Of a stretch of DNA of 5,880 bases, positions 1-5,880 are shown piece after piece. Origin of the DNA: Verrucomicrobiota bacterium (GTDB lineage: Bacteria > Verrucomicrobiota > Verrucomicrobiia > Limisphaerales > JAFMIX01); assembly GCA_026397895.1 (NCBI GenBank), contig JAPLTZ010000139.1, positions 1 to 5,880 on the forward strand, in the 5' to 3' direction. Numbering within the stretch: the first letter of the stretch is position 1; each line of letters opens with the position of its first letter. Below the pieces are notes generated by a model, which searched no databases, was not told where the DNA came from, and was given only the letters and a program-made list of their open reading frames with translations. A program made the translations under genes and the position numbers.

Positions 1-1979
1 CGGTGGACATCCACAACAACACGAACACCTCGACGTTCACAGTGACGGTGGTGGACAATCAATTGCCCGTGATCAACACGCCGGCGAACATCACGGTGAA
101 CGCGGCGGCTGGTGCTTGCGGCAGCAACGTGACCTTCAGCGTGACCGCGACGGACAACTGCGGCACGAACAGCGTGACGAGCACGCCGGCGTCTGGCTCA
201 TCGTTCCCGGTCGGGACGACGACGGTGACGAACGTGGCGGTGGACATCCACAACAACACGAACACCTCGACGTTCACGGTGACGGTGGTGGACAACCAAC
301 CGCCGCTGTTCAACTGCCCGGCGACGGTCGTGCGGACGAATGATTTGGGCCAATGCGGGGCGACGTTCAGTCTGGCGCCGTTGGTGGCGACGGACAACTG
401 CGGGAGCGTGACGGTGACGAGCAACGCGCCGGCGACGTTCGCAGTGGGCACGAACACGGTGACGTGGACGGTGGTGGACAGCCACGGAAACACTAACACG
501 TGCAACCAGAGCGTGATCATCACGGATGTCCAGTTGCCCGCAATCAACACCCCGGCGAACATCACAGTGAACGCGGCGATGGGAAGCTGCGCGAGCAACG
601 TGACCTTCACGGTGACGGCGACGGACAACTGTGGGACGAACTCTTTGACCAGCACGCCGGTCAGCGGCTCGTCGTTCCCGGTCGGCACGACGACGGTGAC
701 GAATGTGGTGACCGACATCCACGGTAACACGAACATCTCGACCTTCACGGTGAGGGTGGTGGATGCGGAAGCGCCGCTCATCGCCTGCCCGGCGGAGGTG
801 CGGGTGTTGGCCAACTCCGGCTTCAACGCCACCAACGTGGTGTTGGGCGTGCCGCTGGTCAGCGACAACTGCGGCGTGCCCATCGTGACGAGCAACGCGC
901 CGGCGGTTTACGGTTTCGGCACGAACATGGTGACGTGGACGGTGACGGACGGGCACGGGAACACGAACGTTTGCACGCAGAAGGTCGTGGTTTACACGAC
1001 TTCGCCGGTGGCGGATGTGGCGGTGTTCGTGTATGGCCCGACGAACAGTGTCACGCAGGGCAACGCCATCAGCTACACCAACATTGTGATCAACTACGGC
1101 CCGGCCACCGCCACAAACGTGGTGCTGAAGGATCTGTTGCTGCCGACGAACGTGGTGTTCGTGAGCGCGTCCGGCGGCGGCGTGTTCTCCAACGCCTCGC
1201 ACACCGTCACCTGGCCGAAGGTGCCGACGCTGGCGAATGGCGCGTCCACGAACTTCACGGTGACGGTCACGATCACGAACGTCATCGTCAGCAATCTCAT
1301 CCTCACGAACATCGCCACGGCGACGAACAGCACGCTGGACCCAAATCTGACGAACAACACGGGCGTGCTGCCGGTCTCGCAGTGGAACGTGACGATCGTG
1401 CCGGTGCGGGTCGCGGCGCAGACGGGCACGCCGGTGTATAACCCGCAGATTTCGCTCTACGAGGAGAGCGTGACGGTGACCAATTTCGGTCAGGCGACGA
1501 TCGTGGGCATGAGGCTGTATCCGGTCGGGCTGCGCGCGGGGAAGGAATCTCTGGTTTACGCGACCGGCACGAACGCCGGCCAGCCGTATGTGCAGTTCAA
1601 CGCGCCGCTCGCCCCGAACAATTCCGTGACGTTCCAGGTGGAGATTTATTCCTCGGACAACCGGGTGCCGACGAACACCTTCCGGGTGGAGGTGGTGGTG
1701 GCCACGCCGGCGGTCGCCGTCAGCGGCAGCGATCTGGTGGTCCGCCGCATCTTCCTGGAGACCGTGCAGGGGGTGGAGCGGCCGGTGATCGAGTTTGATT
1801 CCGTGCCCGGACGGATCTACGCGGTGTTATACAGCGATGACAGCGGCGCGACGTGGAAGACGGCGGCGCCGTTCATCACGGCCACCACGACGGTGGTGCA
1901 GTGGGTGGATTCCGGGCCGCCCAAGACCGACATCCCGGCCACCGGCTTCCGGCTGTATCGGGTGGTGCGCTGGCAGTGA
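1..1979 (+). CDS. HYR/DUF11 repeat surface protein, 3' part (5' end outside window)
   Basis: This is a probable secreted or cell-surface beta-sandwich repeat protein. The reading frame is open from the left edge (first full codon at base 3) and ends at TGA 1977-1979, giving 658 visible residues. The GTG at 3 is an internal Val of a repeat, as the copy at 240 shows, so the true start and any signal peptide lie upstream. Visible order: tail of one HYR domain (1-18), HYR domains at about 19-97, 98-175, 176-254 and 255-331 (each with a DNCG motif and a D-x-H-x-N-T-N turn), a DUF11 domain at about 337-458 (NYGPATATNVVLKDLLLP), a further beta domain at about 462-566 that may be CARDB-like, and a C-terminal beta domain at about 577-658 with YSDDSGATW and WVDSGPPKT. 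HYR and DUF11 modules are known from adhesion-type extracellular proteins; the ligand here is unknown. I see no LPXTG, PEP-CTERM or membrane anchor at the C-terminus. The composition is strongly Thr/Asn/Val-biased, with many ACG codons. Domain identity is confident; the specific role is not. Confidence 0.85.
   Translation, partial: VDIHNNTNTSTFTVTVVDNQLPVINTPANITVNAAAGACGSNVTFSVTATDNCGTNSVTSTPASGSSFPVGTTTVTNVAVDIHNNTNTSTFTVTVVDNQPPLFNCPATVVRTNDLGQCGATFSLAPLVATDNCGSVTVTSNAPATFAVGTNTVTWTVVDSHGNTNTCNQSVIITDVQLPAINTPANITVNAAMGSCASNVTFTVTATDNCGTNSLTSTPVSGSSFPVGTTTVTNVVTDIHGNTNISTFTVRVVDAEAPLIACPAEVRVLANSGFNATNVVLGVPLVSDNCGVPIVTSNAPAVYGFGTNMVTWTVTDGHGNTNVCTQKVVVYTTSPVADVAVFVYGPTNSVTQGNAISYTNIVINYGPATATNVVLKDLLLPTNVVFVSASGGGVFSNASHTVTWPKVPTLANGASTNFTVTVTITNVIVSNLILTNIATATNSTLDPNLTNNTGVLPVSQWNVTIVPVRVAAQTGTPVYNPQISLYEESVTVTNFGQATIVGMRLYPVGLRAGKESLVYATGTNAGQPYVQFNAPLAPNNSVTFQVEIYSSDNRVPTNTFRVEVVVATPAVAVSGSDLVVRRIFLETVQGVERPVIEFDSVPGRIYAVLYSDDSGATWKTAAPFITATTTVVQWVDSGPPKTDIPATGFRLYRVVRWQ
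57..293 (+). repeat. HYR repeat unit A1 (79 codons)
   Basis: This in-frame coding repeat spans residues 19-97 of the surface protein. It starts at the NQLP codons and ends before NQPP. It matches unit A2 (528-764) closely at DNA level, offset by 471 bases. Its last 54 bases (240-293) match the partial unit at 3-56 with a single difference (A at 41, G at 278). It carries only two cysteines, C39 and C53. Confidence 0.8.
294..527 (+). repeat. HYR repeat unit B1 (78 codons)
   Basis: This in-frame repeat spans residues 98-175 and is the most canonical HYR unit here. It has four cysteines, in the contexts FNCP, GQCG, DNCG and NTCNQ. Its DNA is clearly diverged from the A units and most resembles B2, sharing for example the TSNAPA and VTWTV segments. 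Confidence 0.75.
528..764 (+). repeat. HYR repeat unit A2 (79 codons)
   Basis: This in-frame repeat spans residues 176-254 and is a close copy of unit A1. Shared segments include INTPANITVNAA, TATDNCGTNS and SGSSFPVGTTTVTNV. Like A1 it has only the second and third canonical HYR cysteines (GSC and DNC). Confidence 0.8.
765..995 (+). repeat. HYR repeat unit B2 (77 codons)
   Basis: This in-frame repeat spans residues 255-331 and is the last HYR unit before the DUF11 domain. It keeps the ACP, DNCG and NVCTQ cysteines but has NSGFNATN where B1 has GQCG, so one cysteine is apparently left without its usual partner. It is the most diverged of the four complete units. Confidence 0.7.
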
Positions 1980-1990
1980 TCACAACGCAG

Positions 1991-3052
1991 ATGAAGAAGA
2001 CTATGAAGATCAATAAATACATTTGTGCCTTGGGAGTCGTTTCGCTGGTGCCGCCGGCGGGGGCGGAACGGGCCGAGGACGGGGGTTTTCTGAACCAGGT
2101 CCGGGTGTCCACCCGCATCGGCCTGAACGTGAAGGCCCGGTTCGGCGCGCGCCAGCCGGCGAGTGGCGGCTACAATTTCATTGATGGCTACGTGCTGCCG
2201 GATTCCAAGGCGGCGGATGGCGGCTTGCCTTTCGCCTTCGATCCCACCGGCACCTATCCGGGCGGCATCACGCACAACTGGGGCTACGACAATTCCGCCC
2301 GGCAGAACGACGCGCTGAACCGCGAGATCCTGCTGACGACGCTGGCGGGCGGCGATCCGCTGGCGCAATCGGAAGACGCCGGCGCGCTGCCGGGGGTGGA
2401 GTTGAGCTACCAGCGGGAGTTGGGCACGCACGGGAAATGGCGTTACGGCGCGGAAGTGGCGTTGAATTTTTTCAACGTCTGCATGAACAGCAGCGTCAGC
2501 TACACGGGCGGCGCCGACCAGTATCGCTTTCCCTACACCTTCAACGGCGTCGTCGGCAACGTGCCGCCGGCGGTCTATCAGGGCACTTACAACATTGACT
2601 TCGGCGGCCCGAACTTCGACATCAGCGGCCTGCCGAGTTCCAGCAGCCCGGTGCCGGTCAGCATCGCCGGGCGGCACAAGTTTGATGCGGACATCTGGGG
2701 GCTGCGCGTCGGGCCGTATCTCTCGCACCCGCTGGGCAAGCACGCGGAGATCAGCTTCGTCGGCGGCTTTGCGGCGGCGCTGGTGGACGGTCGGGCCGAA
2801 TGGAGCGAAACCTCCACCATCAACGGCGTCACCGACCCGGCGCAGGCCGGCGCGGGCCACGGCTGCGACGTGCTGTGGGGCTACTACGTCGGCGTGAATC
2901 TGGCGTGGCACGTTTCCGAGCGCTGGGACTTGAACGTCGGGGTGCAGTATCAGGACCTGGGGGTTTACCGCCAGAGCGCTGGCAGCCGCACGGCGGAGAT
3001 TGACATGAGCGACGCCATCTACATCACGGCGGGCGTGAGCTACAAATTCTAG
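1991..3052 (+). CDS. predicted outer-membrane beta-barrel protein
   Basis: This encodes 353 residues, probably an integral outer-membrane barrel; no enzymatic motif is visible. The N-terminus is a clear Sec signal peptide: basic MKKTMKINK, hydrophobic core YICALGVVSLV, then PPAGA with likely cleavage after Ala25. The mature part alternates polar and aromatic/hydrophobic residues in strand-like stretches (VRVSTRIGLNVKARFGAR, WDLNVGVQYQDLGVY, YITAGVSYKF) with Gly/Pro/Ser-rich loops between. It ends in Phe, as outer-membrane proteins recognised by the BAM machinery usually do. The frame stays open upstream to an ATG at 1853, but that extension would encode a His-rich shadow of the preceding gene, so the start at 1991 was chosen. 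An in-frame ATG at 2003 is an alternative that keeps most of the signal peptide. There is no strong Shine-Dalgarno before either. The gene begins 11 bases after the HYR gene stops, so co-transcription and coupling are likely. The barrel call is inferred from pattern; the exact family and any transported substrate are unknown. Confidence 0.75.
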   Translation: MKKTMKINKYICALGVVSLVPPAGAERAEDGGFLNQVRVSTRIGLNVKARFGARQPASGGYNFIDGYVLPDSKAADGGLPFAFDPTGTYPGGITHNWGYDNSARQNDALNREILLTTLAGGDPLAQSEDAGALPGVELSYQRELGTHGKWRYGAEVALNFFNVCMNSSVSYTGGADQYRFPYTFNGVVGNVPPAVYQGTYNIDFGGPNFDISGLPSSSSPVPVSIAGRHKFDADIWGLRVGPYLSHPLGKHAEISFVGGFAAALVDGRAEWSETSTINGVTDPAQAGAGHGCDVLWGYYVGVNLAWHVSERWDLNVGVQYQDLGVYRQSAGSRTAEIDMSDAIYITAGVSYKF

Positions 3053-3069
3053 CACAGACCATCCCTCGG

Positions 3070-3103
3070 TCGGAGAATGAGTTCGCTCATTCTCCGATTT
3101 TTT
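3070..3103 (+). terminator. rho-independent terminator
   Basis: A perfect 12-bp inverted repeat (3070-3081 with 3086-3097) encloses a TTCG loop and is followed at once by TTTTTT (3098-3103). It lies 17 bases after the stop of the outer-membrane protein gene, so it should end the HYR/barrel transcript. The other strand has no T-tract beyond the stem, so it acts in the plus direction only. Confidence 0.92.
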
Positions 3104-3122
3104 GTGCCCGTTTCCGTGACGC

Positions 3123-3150
3123 TCGACAAACCCTGCCGCCGGGGTAGGTT
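3123..3150 (+). promoter_or_regulatory. weak candidate sigma-70 promoter for the gene at 3160
   Basis: TCGACA (3123-3128) resembles a -35 box (five of six bases). TAGGTT (3145-3150), after a 16-base spacer, is a poor -10 (three of six). Transcription from it would begin only a few bases before the ATG at 3160, giving a nearly leaderless message. A promoter is expected here because a strong terminator lies just upstream, but this exact placement is a guess. Confidence 0.2.
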
Positions 3151-3159
3151 GTAACCAAG

Positions 3160-4242
3160 ATGAAAGGCGAGGTTGTTTATCTTTACGCGTTCGACGTGGC
3201 GAACGAAATCATCACCGCGCGGGTGGAGGAAATCCTTTCGGAAAAGCCGTTCCCGTTCGAGATCCGCATGGATCGCACGCTGCCCAAGGACATGCCGCTC
3301 TACAAACCGCTCGCCATTGAGCCGCGCCCGCTGGCGACGCGCTTCCGCGGCCAGCCGGTGCATCTGCTCATCCGCGTCTATGACGTGGGCGTGGTGACGG
3401 TGATGATGCGCGTGGCCTTCGAGGTCGCCGCGCTCGGCGAACTGCTGACGTTCCACAATCCCACGCTGGAAGACGGCCGCGCGCTGGACGTGGTGGCGCA
3501 GAAACTTTGCGCCGAGGTCTGCCAGAGCCTGGACGATCTGCTGATCGGCCCGACGGAATTTCCGCCGCCGCCGGAAGCCTACACGGTTTTCTGCCTCACC
3601 GAATTGCCCGGCGTCGCGGACGTGAACCGCTGGCTCGCCGACCAGCGCCGCGCGGTGGCGGGTCTGCTCACCGAGACGGCGGCGGAGCATTTGAGCGAGG
3701 CGCAGGTGGGCGAGGTCTTGCGCATCCAACGCTCGTTTGAAAACACCGATTTGGCGGTGATTGACTGGGACGCGGCGCTGGTCGTGGATTTGACCGGCTA
3801 CGTGGACGACGTGCTCTATGCGCTGGAACTGGCGAACCTGCAGCTCGAGGAATTCCGCGTGATGGATCAGCGGCTGGATGCGTATCTTGACCGCGCTTAC
3901 GAAGATTTGGATCGGAAACGGCTGCCAATGTTCGGTGCGGCCTCGATGCCGCTGCGGCACCTGCGCCGTTTCCGCGTGGACGTGGCGAAGCTCACCGACG
4001 AGGTCACGCACATCACGAAATTTTTCGGCGACTGGTATCTCGCCCGCGTCTATCTCGGCGCGCGCGACCGCTTCTATCTCGACCAGTGGCGCGCGAGCGT
4101 GGAGCAGCGGCTCGCGCAGGTGGACAAGCTCTACACCGTCGTCCACACCGAGGTGAACGAGAAGCGGATGCTCTGGCTGGAGATCATCATCGTGGTGTTC
4201 TTCGCAATTGATCTGTTGCTGCTGTTTTCGGGCGGACGTTGA
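3160..4242 (+). CDS. RMD1/DUF155-like protein with C-terminal membrane helix
   Basis: This encodes 360 residues with no signal peptide and one hydrophobic helix at the extreme C-terminus (about 338-356, LWLEIIIVVFFAIDLLLLF) followed by only SGGR. That gives a tail-anchored layout with the bulk of the protein in the cytoplasm. The N-terminal half is a mixed domain starting VVYLYAFDVANEI, with a YDVGVVTVMMRVAFE strand region and a Pro-rich segment (about 130-139). The second half is helical: about 221-253 (ALELANLQLEEFRVMDQRL) and about 272-336 are charged and probably coiled. This order, together with a Leu-Glu at the start of the membrane helix and a second acid inside it (E341, D351), resembles the RMD1/YagE (DUF155) family, whose eukaryotic members sit in mitochondria. 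The molecular function in bacteria is not established. The start at 3160 has only a distant GGGGTAGG upstream, but the N-terminal sequence fits a genuine start. Family assignment is from memory of the pattern and is moderate; the coding call is strong. A diverged uncharacterised membrane protein is the alternative. Confidence 0.8.
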   Translation: MKGEVVYLYAFDVANEIITARVEEILSEKPFPFEIRMDRTLPKDMPLYKPLAIEPRPLATRFRGQPVHLLIRVYDVGVVTVMMRVAFEVAALGELLTFHNPTLEDGRALDVVAQKLCAEVCQSLDDLLIGPTEFPPPPEAYTVFCLTELPGVADVNRWLADQRRAVAGLLTETAAEHLSEAQVGEVLRIQRSFENTDLAVIDWDAALVVDLTGYVDDVLYALELANLQLEEFRVMDQRLDAYLDRAYEDLDRKRLPMFGAASMPLRHLRRFRVDVAKLTDEVTHITKFFGDWYLARVYLGARDRFYLDQWRASVEQRLAQVDKLYTVVHTEVNEKRMLWLEIIIVVFFAIDLLLLFSGGR

Positions 4243-4269
4243 CATTGCAGCAGATTCCGCAACTTGACT

Positions 4270-4291
4270 CTCGCCCTGAAAACAGGTTGAG
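4270..4291 (+). other. hairpin just before the lipoprotein start
   Basis: Bases 4270-4278 and 4283-4291 can pair around an AAAA loop, with one C/T mismatch and one G-U pair. The right arm ends seven bases before the ATG at 4299 and covers the only GA-rich bases near the start. There is no T-tract, so it is not an intrinsic terminator. It could modulate translation or be chance. Confidence 0.3.
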
Positions 4292-4298
4292 TGAGCCG

Positions 4299-4757
4299 AT
4301 GAAAACCATGATTAAAACCGCGTCGCTGCTCGTGGCAGCGGCATTTCTCGCCACCGCCTGTTCCAAACAAGAATCCACTCCCGCTCCGGCCGCCAATCCT
4401 GCGCCCGCCCCCGCGCCGGTCATTGCGACTCCGCCGGTGGTGACGAATGCGCCCGCCGCGGCGGCGAAGACGGCGGGAATCCTGGCGCCGGAAGAAGCGC
4501 GCAAACACGTGGGCGAAGTCGCCGTCGTGAAGGGAAAGGTTTCCGGCGTGCACGTCTCCAAGAAGGGCGACGTATTCATCAACTTCGGCGCCAGTCACCC
4601 GAACTCGCCCTTTACCGCGGTCTGTTTCCAGGGCGTGATTCCGGCGGCGAAACTGCAGGCGCTCAACGGCCAGACCGTCGCCGTGCGCGGGAAAATCAAG
4701 GAATACAACGGCCAGGTTGAAATCATCCTCGAAACCGAGGATCAGATTCTGCCGTGA
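4299..4757 (+). CDS. OB-fold-like domain lipoprotein
   Basis: This encodes 152 residues. The N-terminus is a lipoprotein signal: MKTMIKTAS, a hydrophobic stretch LLVAAAFLATA, then Cys21 as the predicted lipidated residue. The lipobox is ATAC, with Ala rather than the commoner Leu at -3. A flexible Pro/Ala linker (about 27-55) follows, then a compact domain (about 64-150). Its strand pattern (EVAVVKGKVSGVHVSKKG, VFINFG, FTAVCF, TVAVRGKIKEYNGQVEIIL) looks like the OB-fold seen in small nucleic-acid-binding-like modules and beside thermonuclease domains. No nuclease catalytic motif is present. The frame is open upstream to a TTG at 4239, but the ATG at 4299 starts exactly at the basic region of the signal and is preferred; ATG 4308 is a shorter option. 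Only a weak GTGAG lies upstream. The gene sits 56 bases after the DUF155-like gene and converges on lysA, with a 16-base gap. It is predicted to be attached to a membrane and face the periplasm. The ligand is unknown. Confidence 0.8.
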   Translation: MKTMIKTASLLVAAAFLATACSKQESTPAPAANPAPAPAPVIATPPVVTNAPAAAAKTAGILAPEEARKHVGEVAVVKGKVSGVHVSKKGDVFINFGASHPNSPFTAVCFQGVIPAAKLQALNGQTVAVRGKIKEYNGQVEIILETEDQILP

Positions 4758-4773
4758 TGCGCGGCGGTGGCCG

Positions 4774-5880
4774 TCACTTCGACCAAGGCGCGATGCTTTC
4801 GCCGCGCAAAACGTCCTTCAGGGTCTGCCGCTCGCGGACGAGGGCGGCTTTTTTGCCGCTCACCAGAACTTCCGCCGCCAGCGGGCGCGTGTTGTAGTTG
4901 TTTGCCATCACGAATCCGTAAGCGCCCGCGCTCAACAGCGCCAAGTGGTCACCTTCGCCCAGCTTTGGCAGGGGGCGATCCTTGCAGAAGTAATCGCTGG
5001 ACTCGCAAATCGGCCCGACCACGTCGGACTTGATGGTCGCGCCGCCCTTGCGGGTGAGCGGGACGATCTGGTGGTAGGAATCGTAGAAGGCGGGGCGGAT
5101 GAGGTCGTTCATCGCGGCGTCCACGATGAGAAAATTCTTTTTGCCCGTGCGCTTCACATATTCCACGCGCGTGACGAGGATGCCCGCGTTGCCGGAGATG
5201 AACCGGCCCGGCTCCATGAGGATTTTCAGGCCGAGCGGCTTCAGCAACGGCAGGACGCGGTCGGCGTATTTCTGCGGCGTGAGAATGTTTTTCCCCGCCG
5301 GCGTCTGCCACCAATCCGCCGCGCCGCTGGCGAGGGCGGGGTCGTAGATGATGCCCAGCCCGCCACCGACGCTGAAGAATTCCAGCGCGTATTTCGCGGC
5401 GAGCTTTTTCACCAGCGGTAAAACTTTTTTCACCGCCTGCGCGAACGGGGCGACGCTGGTGAGCTGCGAGCCGATGTGCATCTGCACGCCGCGCAGCCGG
5501 AGGTTTTTCAGTTTGCTGGCGCGGGTGTAGATGGCTTCGACCTGCTCGAAGGCGATGCCGAATTTGTTTTCGTAGGTGCCGGTGGTGATCTTGGCGTGGG
5601 TGTGGGCATCCACGTTCGGGTTCACGCGCAGCGCGACGGGCGCGATTTTTTTCAGGCGCGCGGCGACCTGGTTGATGCGTTGCAGCTCAGCCTCGCTCTC
5701 GACATTGAAGGAATAGACGCCGCGGCGCAGGGCGAACTCAATCTCCCCTTCGGTCTTGCCGACGCCGGCGAACACGCACTTGCGGGCGTCGCCGCCCGCC
5801 GCGATGACGCGCTGGAGTTCGCCGCCGCTGACGATGTCGAAGCCGCTGCCGAGATTGGCGAGCGTGCGCAGGACGGCGAG
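4774..5880 (-). CDS. lysA: diaminopimelate decarboxylase (5' end outside window)
   Basis: This is a PLP-dependent fold-III decarboxylase that converts meso-2,6-diaminopimelate to L-lysine and CO2, the last step of the DAP pathway, in the cytoplasm. The frame runs in from the right edge (first full codon 5880-5878) and stops at 4776-4774, giving 368 residues. Family members are usually a little over 400 residues, so roughly 45-50 N-terminal residues, including the PLP-binding lysine, lie outside. The internal GTG at 5775 is not the start, because the family sequence continues upstream (GFDIVSGGELQR, then KCVFAGVGKTEGEI). Visible motifs: MHIGSQ at about 5481, the glycine loop SVGGGLGI at about 5370, the PLP-phosphate region EPGRFI at about 5214, DAAMNDLIRPAFYD at about 5118, the active-site GPICESSD at about 5013 with its conserved Cys-Glu-Ser-Asp, and GAYGFVMANNYN at about 4923. 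All expected residues of the visible part appear intact. It is convergent with the lipoprotein gene and should be transcribed separately. Ornithine/arginine decarboxylase relatives are unlikely, given the CESSD and MNDLIRP motifs. Confidence 0.97.
   Translation of the reverse strand, partial: LAVLRTLANLGSGFDIVSGGELQRVIAAGGDARKCVFAGVGKTEGEIEFALRRGVYSFNVESEAELQRINQVAARLKKIAPVALRVNPNVDAHTHAKITTGTYENKFGIAFEQVEAIYTRASKLKNLRLRGVQMHIGSQLTSVAPFAQAVKKVLPLVKKLAAKYALEFFSVGGGLGIIYDPALASGAADWWQTPAGKNILTPQKYADRVLPLLKPLGLKILMEPGRFISGNAGILVTRVEYVKRTGKKNFLIVDAAMNDLIRPAFYDSYHQIVPLTRKGGATIKSDVVGPICESSDYFCKDRPLPKLGEGDHLALLSAGAYGFVMANNYNTRPLAAEVLVSGKKAALVRERQTLKDVLRGESIAPWSK

Noticed and set aside
1..995. Regular repeats considered as a CRISPR or noncoding tandem array
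   Set aside because: The period is 77-79 codons, the repeats stay in frame, and they encode recognisable HYR domains. There are no short identical repeats with unique spacers.
198..1202. Long open frame on the minus strand opposite the HYR gene (334 codons)
   Set aside because: It is Arg/His/Val-rich and mirrors the ACG/GTG repeats of the plus-strand gene, with no domain or start signal. Long antisense frames are expected in GC-rich DNA.
1853..1990. N-terminal extension of the barrel gene up to the ATG at 1853
   Set aside because: It overlaps the HYR gene in another frame, its translation is His/Gly/Arg-rich shadow sequence, and a proper signal peptide begins at 1991.
1817..3055. 412-codon minus-strand open frame opposite the barrel gene
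   Set aside because: Its composition (Arg/Ala/His/Val) is typical of an antisense shadow, whereas the plus strand has a signal peptide, barrel pattern and terminator.
3049..4245. 398-codon minus-strand open frame opposite the DUF155-like gene
   Set aside because: It is Arg/His-rich low-information sequence and runs through the terminator hairpin. The plus-strand frame has the coherent domain and membrane helix.
4239..4298. TTG start at 4239 for the lipoprotein
   Set aside because: It would put a polar 20-residue extension before the lipoprotein signal and overlap the previous gene's end. ATG 4299 fits the signal exactly.
4844..4859. GCGGC-T6-GCCGC inverted repeat near the 3' end of lysA
   Set aside because: The T-tract is the loop rather than following the stem, the stem has only 5 bp, and it lies within conserved lysA coding sequence, so it is not a convincing terminator.

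Overview
The window comes from a GC-rich bacterial chromosome, most likely a member of the Verrucomicrobiota (Pedosphaera/Limisphaerales-like). This placement is an inference. It rests on a Thr/Asn/Val-rich HYR plus DUF11 surface protein ending in a Tyr-Ser-Asp-Asp...Thr-Trp type C-terminal beta domain, an adjoining outer-membrane beta-barrel gene, a Gram-negative style lipoprotein, and starts that lack strong Shine-Dalgarno sequences. No RNA gene, insertion sequence, CRISPR array or phage signature was seen, and no gene-free stretch exceeds about 110 bases.

Layout. (1) Bases 1-1979, plus strand: the 3' two-thirds or less of a large secreted repeat protein, with one HYR tail, four full HYR domains, a DUF11 domain, another beta domain and a C-terminal beta domain. 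Its N-terminus lies left of the window. (2) Bases 1991-3052, plus strand, 11 bases downstream: a signal-peptide-bearing predicted outer-membrane beta-barrel protein ending in Phe. A perfect 12-bp stem with a T6 tract at 3070-3103 closes this transcription unit. (3) Bases 3160-4242, plus strand: a protein anchored by one C-terminal membrane helix, resembling the RMD1/DUF155 family. (4) Bases 4299-4757, plus strand: a small lipoprotein with a Pro/Ala linker and an OB-fold-like domain. (5) Bases 4774 to the right edge, minus strand: diaminopimelate decarboxylase (lysA), convergent with the lipoprotein gene and missing only its N-terminal part.

How the genes work together. The first two genes look like one envelope unit: a secreted repeat protein and an outer-membrane barrel, probably co-transcribed and ended by the terminator. 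Genes 3 and 4 point the same way and may be co-transcribed, but nothing in the sequence ties their functions together. lysA is an independent housekeeping gene for lysine synthesis from meso-diaminopimelate. I see no clear new defence, mobile or biosynthetic system. The most distinctive signals are the patterned loss of cysteines among the HYR repeats, the near-identical repeat DNA, and the less-studied membrane and OB-fold proteins.
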